From positions 164,465 to 228,464 of the forward strand of contig JAFQZR010000005.1 of NCBI GenBank assembly GCA_017405785.1: a stretch of DNA of 64,000 nucleotides, written 5' to 3'. Source of the DNA: Erysipelotrichaceae bacterium (GTDB lineage: Bacteria; Bacillota_I; Bacilli_A; Erysipelotrichales; Erysipelotrichaceae). Of the stretch, positions 43,201 through 51,364 are shown piece after piece (position 1 is the first letter of the stretch; each line of letters starts with the position of its first letter). Both the position numbers and the translations under genes were made by a program. The notes below the pieces were generated by a model, which made no database searches, had not been told where the DNA came from, and saw nothing but the letters and a program-made list of their open reading frames with translations.

Positions 43201-43755
43201 AACGTTAACGTCTTAGTACTGGATACCGAAGTATACTCCAACACCGGCGGTCAGTCATCCAAGTCATCACAGGCTGCTTCCATCGCTCAGTTCGCAGCTG
43301 GCGGTAAGGCAGTAGCTAAGAAGGACTTAGGCCAGATCGTCATGACTTACGGTCATGTATACGTAGCAAGCATCTGCATGGGCGCTAACAGACCTCAGGC
43401 CATCAAGGCTTTACAGGAAGCTGAAAGCTACAATGGTCCATCTCTGATCATTGCTTACTCACCATGCGAACTGCACGGTATCAAGGGCGGCTTAAGCAAG
43501 CAGCAGCAGGTTCAGAAGGAAGCTGTTGAGTGCGGATATGTAGCTCTGTACCGTTATGATCCTAGAAAGGAAAAGCCGTTACAGATCGACTACACTAAGC
43601 CAGACTTCGATAAGTTCGATGCCTTCTTAATGGATGAAGCTAGATACAACAACTTAGTTAAGGTTAACCCAACTAAGGCTCAGGAATTATATGAAAAGGC
43701 CAAGAGCGATGCTCAGAAGCGTTTCAATAACCTGATGAAGAAAGCTGAAGCTTAA
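40252..43755 (+). CDS. nifJ: Pyruvate:ferredoxin (flavodoxin) oxidoreductase
   Basis: 1167 residues, full length for the one-chain enzyme. It splits pyruvate and CoA into acetyl-CoA and CO2, passing electrons to ferredoxin, a central step of anaerobic sugar fermentation. N-terminal pyruvate-binding motif YPITPSSTMAE; two 4Fe-4S motifs CIQCGFCSFVCPHA and CVGCGLCAKECPGK around 690-760; CPGCGEAPYYR for the proximal cluster; GGDGWSYDIGYGGLDH for thiamine diphosphate. Codon use is strongly biased, as in highly expressed genes, and the promoter is near consensus. Confidence 0.97.
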   Translation: MAKQFMSMDGNNAAAHSAYAFTEVAAIYPITPSSTMAEVVDQWATQGRKNIFGSTVKVAEMQSEAGAAGAVHGTLQAGALATTFTASQGLLLMIPNIYKLAGELLPGVIHVAARSLASRSLSIFGDHQDIYACRQTGVCMLASSSVQEAMDLAGVAHLSAIKGSVPFIHFFDGFRTSHEIQKVEVMDYDYLKSLVDQDALAAFRAKAMNPHGNPITRGGAENDDITFQGREAQNLHYAAVADIVNDYMKEISAHTGRDYKPFVYYGAPDAERVIVAMGSVNETIEEVVDALNKLGQKVGVVKVHLYRPFSAKYFLNVLPKTVKKIAVLDRTKEMGSREPLFLDVMNVVRGLDVTLIGGRYGISSKNTAPNQIKAVYDELAKENPREEFTLGIVDDVTHLSLDVDPDFTVPSDYTSCLFWGLGSDGTVGANKNSVKIIGDNTDLYAQAYFQYDSRKAGGVTRSHLRFGPTPIRSTYYVTNIDFVSCSLDSYALKYDMIAELKDGGTFLLNTTLDADAVVDYIPNRMKYQLAKKHAKFYIINATKICAEIGMGRRTNTTLQSAFFALNEQIMPYDQALGLMKTAAKKSYGKKGDDIVEMNYKAIDAGKAGLVQVEVKPEWAQLDPFFEIPKTGDAYMDEYVNKIGNLQGYDMPVSAFTKFDVLDGSMHNNASYNEHRNIAAFVPKWDPENCIQCGFCSFVCPHATIRQFLLTDEEIEKAPQEFATIKAMGKGVENLKFRIQVSPDNCVGCGLCAKECPGKGGKKALTMVDVKEQLPEAPLADYLYQETEYKSQYFPTTTPKGVQFLKPYFEVPGSCPGCGEAPYYRLVSQLFGPDMLVANATGCSSIYSGSTPSTPFVKDADGNGIAWANSLFEDNAEFGYGMALARSYKKAAILKVMEDELENVEPELKALFEEYLQINGNRAEEKRLQPELVKALEASANENVKCLLKDARDLVSASVWIVGGDGWSYDIGYGGLDHVMANNLNVNVLVLDTEVYSNTGGQSSKSSQAASIAQFAAGGKAVAKKDLGQIVMTYGHVYVASICMGANRPQAIKALQEAESYNGPSLIIAYSPCELHGIKGGLSKQQQVQKEAVECGYVALYRYDPRKEKPLQIDYTKPDFDKFDAFLMDEARYNNLVKVNPTKAQELYEKAKSDAQKRFNNLMKKAEA

Positions 43756-43777
43756 TCCTTATTAAACAAACACAACA

Positions 43778-43803
43778 GACCCTGTCATTAATGGCAGGGT
43801 CTT
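43778..43803 (+). terminator. Terminator after nifJ
   Basis: GACCCTG 43778-43784 pairs with CAGGGTC 43795-43801, with three further inner pairs, then TT. Confidence 0.82.
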
Positions 43804-43849
43804 GTCTGTTTATGGGGCAGTGCTACAATGTTATGGGAAGGTGGTATGT

Positions 43850-44521
43850 ATGGATAAGGAACTGCTGAAACAGGGAATGGTAAAGATCATGGTCGGTTTT
43901 ATCATTCTGTGTTTGCTTATATTTATTCCGGCAGGAACCATTCATTTCAGATATGGCTGGCTATTCATGGCTGTGCTGTTTATCCCGATGGTCATTGCCG
44001 GAGCGGTAATGCTGAAGAAAAGCCCTGAACTGCTAAGAAAAAGGCTTAATTCAAAGGAAAAGGAAAGCGAGCAGAAAGAGGTAGTCCGGTTAAGCGGCCT
44101 GATGTTTCTGGCGGCCTTCATCGTTGCCGGCTTGAATTACCGTTTTGGCTGGATCAGAATGCCTTCGTGGCTGGTATACTCCTTCGCAGTAATATTCCTT
44201 ATCAGCTATGCAATGTTCTGGGAAGTAATGAGAGAAAATGAGTATCTTTCCCGTACCGTTGAAATACAGGAGAATCAGAAAGTCGTGGATACCGGTTTAT
44301 ACAGTGTTGTCAGACATCCGATGTATGCGGTAACGGTATTTCTGTATCTGTCCATGCCGCTGGTGCTTGGTTCACCATTGTCTTTTGTGATCATGCTGGC
44401 GTACATTCCCATCATTGTCAAACGCATTCACAATGAGGAAGAGGTTCTGGAAAAAGGCCTGGAAGGCTACAGCGAGTATAAGAAAAAGGTCAGATACCGT
44501 CTTGTCCCGTTTATATGGTAA
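43850..44521 (+). CDS. Isoprenylcysteine carboxyl methyltransferase-like membrane protein
   Basis: 223 residues from ATG 43850 with AAGGTGG 5 bases upstream. About five membrane helices, and the C-terminal SAM-binding block DTGLYSVVRHPMYAVTVFLYL plus NEEEVLEKGLEGYSEYKKKV, as in the ICMT/PEMT family. Bacteria lack prenylated CAAX proteins, so the substrate is probably a lipid or small molecule. The gene is monocistronic, flanked by terminators at 43778 and 44520. Confidence 0.85.
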   Translation: MDKELLKQGMVKIMVGFIILCLLIFIPAGTIHFRYGWLFMAVLFIPMVIAGAVMLKKSPELLRKRLNSKEKESEQKEVVRLSGLMFLAAFIVAGLNYRFGWIRMPSWLVYSFAVIFLISYAMFWEVMRENEYLSRTVEIQENQKVVDTGLYSVVRHPMYAVTVFLYLSMPLVLGSPLSFVIMLAYIPIIVKRIHNEEEVLEKGLEGYSEYKKKVRYRLVPFIW

Positions 44522-44545
44522 CCTCTGATGATACAGAGGTTTTTT
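44520..44545 (+). terminator. Terminator after the ICMT-like gene
   Basis: AACCTCTG 44520-44527 pairs with CAGAGGTT 44534-44541, followed by Ts; the stem starts in the stop codon. Confidence 0.88.
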
Positions 44546-44636
44546 GCATTTTGGGTATCCGTCAGTGTAAACTGAGCATGAAATATGGATATTCTTTTCC
44601 TTGTTGGTTAAGATGATAGTGACTTGAGGTGATAAC

Positions 44637-45089
44637 GTGAGAATAAGACTTGAAGTTGATGAAAACAAACTGGCGATCATAAAGGAAAAACTGGAACAGG
44701 CCGGTTTTGTGATCACGGAAGATGACGAGGATTACATCCTGCTGCAGAAGGATCTGTATGTTAGTCATCTGACGGTCAGAAACTCTGTAGGCGATAAGGT
44801 ACATATGGCTGTGGAAGACATAATATACATGGAATCATATGGTCACAGTATCGACGTCGTAAGTGATAAGGGACGTTTCCAGTCATCAGAACCGCTGAAA
44901 AACCTTCTGACAGTTCTGGATTCCACGATGTTTGTCAGAATAAGTAATTCCGTTATCATAAACCGCAGGAAGCTAAAGGAAATCATTCCAAGTTTCTCAA
45001 TGAAATTTAAACTCAGGATGTCAAACGGTGACATCGTGGAAGTAACGCGAAGTTACTATAACAGTTTCAGAGAGTATTTCAGAATATAG
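44637..45089 (+). CDS. LytTR-domain DNA-binding protein
   Basis: 150 residues. The C-terminal 95 residues are a LytTR domain: DIIYMESYGHSIDVVSDKGRF, FVRISNSVIINRRKLKEI and a final VTRSYYNSFREYF. The N-terminal 55 residues are a short domain without a phosphate-receiver aspartate, so this is not a classic response regulator. The start is GTG 44637 with GAGGTGAT upstream. It shares a transcript with the membrane protein 12 bp downstream, which may control it, as in LytTR regulatory pairs. Confidence 0.87.
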   Translation: MRIRLEVDENKLAIIKEKLEQAGFVITEDDEDYILLQKDLYVSHLTVRNSVGDKVHMAVEDIIYMESYGHSIDVVSDKGRFQSSEPLKNLLTVLDSTMFVRISNSVIINRRKLKEIIPSFSMKFKLRMSNGDIVEVTRSYYNSFREYFRI

Positions 45090-45101
45090 GAGGGAAAAGG
45101 C

Positions 45102-46046
45102 ATGAGTTTAGTAATAGTATTTCTGCCGATCATCATTACACTGGCAGTAGCAGTAATTTATTTCTTTTATTACAAATCATCTATTAATAAGCATCTGAAT
45201 GACGAGGATTATCAGGAAAAACACTACCGTCCTTCTCCGGGCACCCTGGGTGCCGTAATAATGGCCGTTGCCCTGATTGTTACCAGCACTAAAGACCGCT
45301 ATACTATCAGAAATCTGGAACAGCAGATTAATAATCTTAACAGTCAGATTTACCAGTTGAGTGATGATGTCAGGGAAATCGCTGATGCCGGTAAGTACAA
45401 GTTTGACTACACGGTAGAAGTTGATAAACTGTTTAAGGAAAACGGAAAGTACTATGTAACCTATACGCTCACGGTACTTCCGGAAACATTCAGGAACAAT
45501 GAAACCTTATCTGTGTTCATGGATGATAGGGAAATCTTCTTAACCAGAGACGGCAATAAGTATACTGGTCAGTTTACCAGAGAAACACTGTCACAGGAAG
45601 AAGCCTTTACCATGATGATCAGAAGGGATAACAAACGGAAAGCAGAGGAAATCTATCTCAATCCAGGCAGGATCGTCGGCGGAATGTTCATGTTCATTGA
45701 CATTTCCGGCAGTACAGAGGTACAGAATAACACATTAAAAGTTAAAATGCATGCTGTACTGATGAATAAGGAGGAAGGTACTCTTAAGGCAGCCAGTCTG
45801 GTAGTTGAAGATAAGGGAGAGATAATCAGAAGAGAAGATCTGTCCGAACTTAGAGACAGAGAAATTGATTTCAGTTTCAAGGAAAAGATATCTTCTGAAG
45901 AGAATGTCTCAATGTATGTGGAATTCTCTGATACCGATGGCAACACATATCTGTTCAATCTGTACAGTCCATCGTACACTGGTGATTGTGACGATTATGT
46001 CTATGAAGTTAGAGATTCTGCTGGAACAGTCATAGTCAGATACTAA
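45102..46046 (+). CDS. Membrane-anchored protein of unknown function, LytTR partner
   Basis: 314 residues. Two membrane helices (about 3-22 and 47-62), then a coiled-coil-like stretch NLEQQINNLNSQIYQLSDDVREI (about 70-93, given here as its key heptads). About 220 residues of beta-rich domain follow. The family is not recognised. AGGAGGG precedes ATG 45102. The close link to the LytTR gene suggests it senses or restrains signalling at the membrane. Confidence 0.68.
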   Translation: MSLVIVFLPIIITLAVAVIYFFYYKSSINKHLNDEDYQEKHYRPSPGTLGAVIMAVALIVTSTKDRYTIRNLEQQINNLNSQIYQLSDDVREIADAGKYKFDYTVEVDKLFKENGKYYVTYTLTVLPETFRNNETLSVFMDDREIFLTRDGNKYTGQFTRETLSQEEAFTMMIRRDNKRKAEEIYLNPGRIVGGMFMFIDISGSTEVQNNTLKVKMHAVLMNKEEGTLKAASLVVEDKGEIIRREDLSELRDREIDFSFKEKISSEENVSMYVEFSDTDGNTYLFNLYSPSYTGDCDDYVYEVRDSAGTVIVRY

Positions 46047-46080
46047 AAGAAGTTCAGTTTAATTACTGAACTTCTTTTCT
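46045..46080 (+). terminator. Bidirectional terminator, gene 45102 / MATE
   Basis: 14-bp perfect stem, 46045-46058 with 46065-46078, and a 6-base loop. The minus-strand stop codon of the MATE gene is in the loop and stem (46063-46065). Confidence 0.92.
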
Positions 46081-47424
46081 TATACAGACTCTGTTATAGA
46101 CAATGAACCATAATACCATTTCAACTATGGTGGTAAACAGCCAGCTTACCGGGAAACAGAGATATATTGATTTAAGTGTCTTCATGATTGGGAATACTGT
46201 ATAGATCCAAGCAATTCTGATACCGCAGATACCTATTACCATCAATACGGTAGGAAGACTGGAATAACCCATGCCCCTTAAGGAGGCAACAAAGGCGTCC
46301 AGAGTACCGTTAAGTGCCAGGAACCTGGCTACCCAGGCTGTTCGGATCATGGCTACATCGATTACCTCCTGTTTATCAGTATATAAGGTAAGCAGGGCAG
46401 GTCCGCCATAGTAAATGATTTCCCCCATTAAGAAGGCACTGCCCGCAACCAGTAATCCGGTTGTGATCAGTATTTTTTTAACACGGTCAGTACGTCCGGC
46501 ACCGATGGCCTGGCTGGTAAAGGTCAGGTTAGCCTGGTTAAATGCCATGTAGCCGATATAGACATAGTTTTCAATGCTGCTGCCGGCAGAGTTACCGGCA
46601 ACGATATCCGTCGAATCAAAGGAATTGATACTTGACTGGATAACAACGTTGGAAAGGGCAAATACGGAGGCCGACAGACCCGCAGGAATGCCGATGCGCA
46701 TGATCTCCAGGACGCTGCCTTTTTCCGCATACAGATGTAAAAGGTCAAGCCTGGTTGAATCATTCTCTCTGACAAGAACGCTCAGTACCAGAACAGCCGA
46801 TACCGTTTCCGAAGCAACGGTAGATATGGCTACTCCGGCAACTGACCATTTCAGAACGATAACGGTAAACAGGTTCAGAAGGATGTTTATGATGCCTGAG
46901 ATCATCATGAAGTACATCGGACGCTTGGTATCGCCCTTGGAACGCATGATGGCAGAGCCGAAGTTATACAGTAACAGAGAAATGACTCCCGCGAAATAGA
47001 TGCGCATGTATAAAGACGAAAGATCAATGATGTCTTCCGGAGTTCCCATCATTTCCAATAAATTACGGGCAAACAGGACTCCGACACATGTCAGTAACAT
47101 TCCTCCGGCTATGGCTATGACGATGGAAGAGTGAACAGCATCAGATATCTTTTTTTGATTGTTATTGCCGATGCATCTGGCAATCAGAACATTGGATCCG
47201 GTTGACAGTCCGTAGAAAAGAGAAGTCAGCAGGAATACTATTGAACCGGTGGCTCCTACGGCTGCCAGAGCAGTATCACCGGCGAACTTGCCGACGATGA
47301 TGGTATCGGCCGAATTAAAAAGGATCTGCAGCATTTCCGAGAACATCAGGGGAACCGCAAATATGAAGATGTTTTTCAATAATGGCCCATTGGCGATATC
47401 AAGGCTGGTTCTTTCTTTTTTCAT
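46063..47424 (-). CDS. MATE-family multidrug/cation exporter
   Basis: 453 residues with about twelve hydrophobic segments. The N-terminal PLLKNIFIFAVPLMFSEMLQ and NSADTIIVGKFAG blocks and the repeat in the second half are typical of MATE exporters of the NorM/DinF group. They use Na+ or H+ gradients to expel drugs or metabolites. ATG 47424 is chosen because AGGG precedes it; an ATG at 47466 would add a non-conserved tail. A TATAAT box ends 9 bases before this ATG, so the 5' leader is very short. Confidence 0.9.
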   Translation of the reverse strand: MKKERTSLDIANGPLLKNIFIFAVPLMFSEMLQILFNSADTIIVGKFAGDTALAAVGATGSIVFLLTSLFYGLSTGSNVLIARCIGNNNQKKISDAVHSSIVIAIAGGMLLTCVGVLFARNLLEMMGTPEDIIDLSSLYMRIYFAGVISLLLYNFGSAIMRSKGDTKRPMYFMMISGIINILLNLFTVIVLKWSVAGVAISTVASETVSAVLVLSVLVRENDSTRLDLLHLYAEKGSVLEIMRIGIPAGLSASVFALSNVVIQSSINSFDSTDIVAGNSAGSSIENYVYIGYMAFNQANLTFTSQAIGAGRTDRVKKILITTGLLVAGSAFLMGEIIYYGGPALLTLYTDKQEVIDVAMIRTAWVARFLALNGTLDAFVASLRGMGYSSLPTVLMVIGICGIRIAWIYTVFPIMKTLKSIYLCFPVSWLFTTIVEMVLWFIVYNRVCIRKEVQ

Positions 47425-47578
47425 ATGAACCCTATTATATGCCAAAATGAAAGAATAGTGAAACAAATAACACTAATTTTTCTGAAAATGTGAAAATAAT
47501 CTGTGAAAACACTTAGACAAGTGTTCTGATTGAAGTAAATCCTCACTTTTCATACAATAAGGGCATGGAGGGATAACG

Positions 47579-48241
47579 GTGAAGACAGTAAAGTTCTATT
47601 ATGTCAGGCATGGCCAGACAGAGCATAATCTCAACAGAAGGTCTCAGGGCTGGTGTGATTCACCACTGACCGCAAAGGGATTGGAAGAAGTCCGGGAAGC
47701 GGGCAGACTCCTTAAGGATGTTCATTTTGACAGGGCTTATGTTTCATCACTTAAAAGATGCGTTGATACGGCTGCCATAGTCCTTAAAGACCGTAATGTT
47801 CCTGTTAAGTATCTGGATGGCTTAAGAGAGATAAACTTCGGTCAGTATGAGGCTACTTATGTGGTTAATGCCAGCGAGGAGTTCTTACGCCGCAGAGCAA
47901 TCATGGACTGGAAGGATGTCGGCGGGGAAAACCTGCAGATGCTGGAAGAAAGAATAATGAAGACCTACCAGCAGATATATGATGAATGCAATGACGGCGA
48001 TAATGTCCTCATCATATCCCACGGTACGGTATTTCTGAACATGATCCACTTCATGTTTGGATATGATATCAGCGAATACAGAAGACTGTGTAATGATAAT
48101 GACACAATATTACCTGTACCAAACGGTTTTGCGGCTGTCTTCAGCCATGATGAGGGCGGATATCATCTGCTGCAGCTGGTTGGCAGGGATAAATCTGTAC
48201 TGGAAGAACTGAACAGAATAAAAGATCAGGTGAGAACCTGA
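47579..48241 (+). CDS. Histidine phosphatase-family (phosphoglycerate-mutase-like) protein
   Basis: 220 residues. The catalytic motif VRHGQTEHN is at about 10-18, a second active-site arginine is in SSLKRCVDTA, and the acid-base and second histidine are in LREINFGQYEA and IISHGT. Family members dephosphorylate sugar phosphates or nucleotides. The start is GTG 47579 with GGAGGGA upstream. It converges with gene 48245, and the shared hairpin contains both stop codons. Confidence 0.88.
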   Translation: MKTVKFYYVRHGQTEHNLNRRSQGWCDSPLTAKGLEEVREAGRLLKDVHFDRAYVSSLKRCVDTAAIVLKDRNVPVKYLDGLREINFGQYEATYVVNASEEFLRRRAIMDWKDVGGENLQMLEERIMKTYQQIYDECNDGDNVLIISHGTVFLNMIHFMFGYDISEYRRLCNDNDTILPVPNGFAAVFSHDEGGYHLLQLVGRDKSVLEELNRIKDQVRT

Positions 48242-48248
48242 TCTTCAT
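48222..48248 (+). terminator. Bidirectional terminator, gene 47579 / 48245
   Basis: AAGATCAGGT 48222-48231 pairs with ACCTGATCTT 48236-48245 around a GAGA loop, a 10-bp perfect stem that overlaps the 3' ends of both genes. Confidence 0.85.
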
Positions 48249-48673
48249 TCTTTTTCGGTATTTCTGGTAAGAAGTCTTTGGATTCCTTCATCAGTGTATG
48301 ACAGCAGTTTGCCGTATCTGATAGCCAATGCTGTTCTTTCCTGATCGTAAGTGCCTTCAGAAACATATTTCTTCTTATCTGCCTTAAGCTGCAGATACCG
48401 GTCGAGATATTTTCTGTCAGCATAGAAAATGACATTGTGCTTGCCTTTGTTCATGGATATCGGGAACAGATCCGTTAAGAGGGGTTCATCTTCCGGATGG
48501 TAGCTGACATGATACTTTTCCGCCAGCCTGTCAAAGTCTTCCAGGAAGCTGTCTCTTTCTTCTTTTGAACTGCATGGATGTGAGAGTGCTATTTTTTTGA
48601 CGCCGGCTGCAGTCATTTCACAGAAACAGTCAGCTGCGCCTAAATGATATGAATAGGAATCAATGTTCTTCAT
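48245..48673 (-). CDS. Hypothetical protein, possibly PHP/TIM-barrel-hydrolase-like
   Basis: 142 residues from the ATG at 48673, with GAGGT 8 bases upstream; the ATG at 48694 overlaps the previous gene. It begins NIDSYSYHLGAADCFCEMTAAGVKKIALSHP and includes FDRLAEKYHVSYHPEDEPLLTD and SMNKGKHNVIFYADRKYLDRY. The first block faintly recalls PHP-type phosphoesterases, but the metal ligands are incomplete. It is co-directional with and close to the ABC-F gene. No firm function. Confidence 0.55.
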   Translation of the reverse strand: MKNIDSYSYHLGAADCFCEMTAAGVKKIALSHPCSSKEERDSFLEDFDRLAEKYHVSYHPEDEPLLTDLFPISMNKGKHNVIFYADRKYLDRYLQLKADKKKYVSEGTYDQERTALAIRYGKLLSYTDEGIQRLLTRNTEKE

Positions 48674-48690
48674 TTTCCGTACCTCTGTTT

Positions 48691-50190
48691 TCATTCGATC
48701 TTTTCCAGACCGTTCATGGTTAAAAGATATACCTTATCGCAGACTTCGTCAATGAACAGACGGTCGTGGCTGATCGCAATGATGCAGCCACCGTAGTTTA
48801 TTAACATTTCCCTGACTTCCGGATTGGAAAGAGGGGAAAGGTTACGGGTCGGTTCATCCAGTAATAATACATTACACTTGCCCAGAATCAGTCCGGCCAG
48901 GATGATCTTGCACTTCTGGCCTTCGGAGAGTTCTGAGATGTTATGGGTCATTTCCTCAGTGGTAAACTTCAGGGAACCTAACAGGGATTGAACCTTGCTG
49001 CGGTCATCGCATATCTCGCGCAGATAGCTGACAGGGCTGATGCCATAGTCCAGGATCTCATAGTAATTCTGGGACATGTAACCGACCTTGATATCTGTAC
49101 GCTGTCCCAACTCCTGCAGTAACAGTTTCATTAAGGTTGTTTTTCCTGATCCGTTATCACCGATTATGCAGATCTTGTCATCGCCTCTGACATAGAGATT
49201 GATGTTCTCAGACAATAGCTTATTACCAGCTCTGAGTTCATCAAGATGAATATCAAGAATGATCTTGTTAGGATTGATGTCTATGTCTTCAAAGAAGATG
49301 TTGATGGCCTCTTCCGGCTCATACTTCTGGGTCAGGTTTTCTTCTTCCTGTTGGAGACGTCGGCCTAATGACTTGACGGCGTGCATCTTCTTCTTTAAAA
49401 GGAAGCCTCCGTGAGGATCCTGACGGCTGATGGTAGCCTGCCGGTGGTCAACCTTCTGATAGATCTGACGGTACTTCTCCAACTGTTTGCGCAGCTGAGC
49501 CTTTTCCTTGCGGGCTATCTGATTGGTTTTATCAATGTTATGGCTTCTTCTGCTGTGATAGTTTTCATATGATTCAGCACTGTAGGTGATCTTCGGTTCC
49601 TGTTTCTTCTTAAGCTGTTCCAGATGCAGAATGCCGGTGGCACAGTTGTTGAGAAGAGTCTCATCATGGGAAATGAACATGATACCCTTAGGGCAGTTAG
49701 TGATGAATTCCTCCAGCCAGATCAGTGTTTTAAGGTCGAGGTCATTGGTTGGTTCATCCAGAAGCAGGATATCAGGATCACCGTATAACAGCTTCATGAT
49801 GCTGATTTTGACCTTTTCCCCGCCGCTTAAGGTACCGACAGTGCGATCAAGCAGGTCAGGGGATATCCCGGTGGTCTTGATCAGCTGATACAGCTTCGGG
49901 TAATCAGGTTCTCTGTTTCCACAAATAAAAGAGGTGACATTATCATTGAGGTAAATGTCATCGATCTTCTGAGGCAGATATGCCACATGGTCAGTTGAAA
50001 TAATGTCACCTGTATAGCTGACATATTCACTGACGTCTATTCCTGCCATTATCTTTAACAACGTGCTCTTGCCGTTGCCTTCTTCACCTATTAAAGCGGT
50101 CTTGTCTCCTTCGTTTAAGACAAAGGAAAAGTTCTTTATTAATTCTCGTCCCTTAAGGGTAGTTACAGTTAAATTATTGATTTTAAGCAT
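48691..50190 (-). CDS. ABC-F family ATPase, possible antibiotic-resistance type
   Basis: 499 residues without membrane helices: two ATPase domains in one chain. First: Walker A GEEGNGKST, signature LSGGEKVKI, LLLDEPTNDLD. Second: GDNGSGKTT, signature LSEGQKCKI (altered), LLLDEPTRNLSPL. The basic interdomain linker (RKEKAQLRKQLEKYRQIYQK) is the segment that reaches into the ribosome. The unusual second half and the short leader ORF upstream suggest a ribosome-protection factor of the Vga/Lsa/VmlR type, not a housekeeping EttA. ATG 50190 has AAGGAG upstream. Confidence 0.85.
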   Translation of the reverse strand: MLKINNLTVTTLKGRELIKNFSFVLNEGDKTALIGEEGNGKSTLLKIMAGIDVSEYVSYTGDIISTDHVAYLPQKIDDIYLNDNVTSFICGNREPDYPKLYQLIKTTGISPDLLDRTVGTLSGGEKVKISIMKLLYGDPDILLLDEPTNDLDLKTLIWLEEFITNCPKGIMFISHDETLLNNCATGILHLEQLKKKQEPKITYSAESYENYHSRRSHNIDKTNQIARKEKAQLRKQLEKYRQIYQKVDHRQATISRQDPHGGFLLKKKMHAVKSLGRRLQQEEENLTQKYEPEEAINIFFEDIDINPNKIILDIHLDELRAGNKLLSENINLYVRGDDKICIIGDNGSGKTTLMKLLLQELGQRTDIKVGYMSQNYYEILDYGISPVSYLREICDDRSKVQSLLGSLKFTTEEMTHNISELSEGQKCKIILAGLILGKCNVLLLDEPTRNLSPLSNPEVREMLINYGGCIIAISHDRLFIDEVCDKVYLLTMNGLEKIE

Positions 50191-50254
50191 AAAAGTTAAT
50201 CTCCTTCCACACAAAAAAGAATGTGTTCAATAAATATTATTCGAAAAAGACTAA

Positions 50255-50266
50255 CTATTTTCTCAT
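50255..50266 (-). CDS. Three-codon leader ORF (M-R-K) upstream of the ABC-F gene
   Basis: ATG AGA AAA TAG on the minus strand, with a near-perfect ribosome binding site GAGGTGA at 50271-50277 four bases before the ATG. It lies in the 5' leader of the ABC-F mRNA, about 65 bases before that start codon. Drug-sensing leader ORFs of this kind are known for ABC-F and other resistance genes. The short inverted repeat at 50230-50250 and the ACACA/TGTGT pair next to the ABC-F ribosome binding site could be the switched structures. Confidence 0.5.
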   Translation of the reverse strand: MRK

Positions 50267-50283
50267 GCTCTCACCTCAATAAC

Positions 50284-50312
50284 AGTGTAGAGTATTTCAA
50301 ACTAAAAGTAAA
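50284..50312 (-). promoter_or_regulatory. Promoter of the ABC-F transcript
   Basis: Read on the minus strand: TTTACT at 50312-50307 and TACACT at 50289-50284, separated by 17 bp. It places the start site near 50277, at the leader ORF ribosome binding site. Confidence 0.55.
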
Positions 50313-50340
50313 CGTGTGGATATCGTCATGCCGGGTAAAT

Positions 50341-50346
50341 TATAAT
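50341..50346 (+). promoter_or_regulatory. -10 box of an apparently leaderless gene
   Basis: TATAAT ends 6 bases before ATG 50353; no ribosome binding site in between. TGGATA at 50317-50322 is a possible -35 at 18 bp. Confidence 0.45.
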
Positions 50347-50352
50347 AATGGT

Positions 50353-50943
50353 ATGAAGAAAAAGTTACGCATTGTTATAAATGCCTTGATGGCTGTTATG
50401 ATCATTACCCAGTGGATAAAACTGTGCCTGAGCATCTCAGGCTCCGGTTTCATGACCGGAGGCTTGAGAACGTTGAAGTACTTTACCGTTCTTTCCAATC
50501 TGCTGGAAGCTTTTGCCTGTGTCATGTTTATTGTAAAAGGAAATGAGACAATCAAGTATGTGGCTGCCGTATCAGTAGGACTGACCTTTACCGTGGTAAT
50601 GGTCTTTTTAGGACCGGTATTCGGTTATGCCATGATGTTTGCCGGACCTTCATTATGGTTCCATCTGCTGATTCCTTTGGCTGCCATGGCAGAACTTATC
50701 ATCTTTAATCACAGGAAGTTGACGGTAAAAGACAATTTATGGACAGTTTTTCCAATGTTGGTGTATGGAATTTCATATTTAGGTAATATAATAATAAATG
50801 GAATACCGGGAAATGACTGGTATGGTTTCTTACGCTGGGGCTATCCGGCTGGTGCCGTAATCCTGGTAATTATTGTATTAATTACATACTTAATAGGTTT
50901 TATACTTAGAAAACTGAATGAGAAAGTCGGTGTTATAAGATGA
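50353..50943 (+). CDS. Pr6Pr/FAR-17a-like multi-pass membrane protein
   Basis: 196 residues with six predicted membrane helices. The segment LKYFTVLSNLLEAFACVMF, with the Asn in a TVLSN motif, and GPSLWFHLLIP resemble the Pr6Pr (FAR-17a/AIG1-like) family, mostly uncharacterised and in eukaryotes including fatty-acid ester hydrolases. ATG 50353 is preferred because the upstream frame has no ribosome binding site and the first helix starts here. It overlaps the Nudix gene by 4 bp (ATGA). Confidence 0.68.
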   Translation: MKKKLRIVINALMAVMIITQWIKLCLSISGSGFMTGGLRTLKYFTVLSNLLEAFACVMFIVKGNETIKYVAAVSVGLTFTVVMVFLGPVFGYAMMFAGPSLWFHLLIPLAAMAELIIFNHRKLTVKDNLWTVFPMLVYGISYLGNIIINGIPGNDWYGFLRWGYPAGAVILVIIVLITYLIGFILRKLNEKVGVIR

Positions 50944-51338
50944 TCAGGGAAAAGAGCTGCGGTGCAGTCATATTTTACAGAGACTCCAAGATCCTGTATC
51001 TGGTAGAACAGATGATACAGGGTCATTATGCTCTGTGCAAGGGACATGTGGAAGGCAATGAGACGGAAATGCAGACAGCAGCCCGTGAAATAAGAGAGGA
51101 AACCGGCCTGGAAGTAACCTTCATTCCGGGATTCAGGGAAAAGACCGAATACAGTCCATACAGCGGCTGTATAAAAGAGGTAGTCTATTTCCTGGCTGAA
51201 GCCAAGGGCAAGGCTAACCGTGTTCAGCCGGAAGAGGTTAGCGCACTGTTATGGCTGGAGTACAATCAGGCCATGCGGTTCCTCACTTACGACAGTGACA
51301 AGAAGATCCTGGCCAACGCCCGGAAGCATATCAAATAA
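50940..51338 (+). CDS. Nudix hydrolase, diadenosine-tetraphosphatase-like
   Basis: 132 residues. The Nudix box is intact: GHVEGNETEMQTAAREIREETGLEV (G-x5-E-x7-R-E-x2-E-E-x-G), given here as its 23-position consensus. The N-terminus IREKSCGAVIFY and the small size fit bis(5'-nucleosyl)-tetraphosphatases, which cleave Ap4A-type dinucleotides. It overlaps the membrane protein gene by 4 bp. A shared terminator follows at 51341. Confidence 0.85.
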   Translation: MIREKSCGAVIFYRDSKILYLVEQMIQGHYALCKGHVEGNETEMQTAAREIREETGLEVTFIPGFREKTEYSPYSGCIKEVVYFLAEAKGKANRVQPEEVSALLWLEYNQAMRFLTYDSDKKILANARKHIK

Positions 51339-51340
51339 AA

Positions 51341-51364
51341 AATCGCCGGTTATATCCGGCGATT
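51341..51364 (-). terminator. Bidirectional terminator, Nudix / metallophosphoesterase
   Basis: AATCGCCGG 51341-51349 pairs with CCGGCGATT 51356-51364; on the minus strand a run of Ts follows. The minus-strand stop codon (51350-51352) lies in the loop. Confidence 0.88.
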
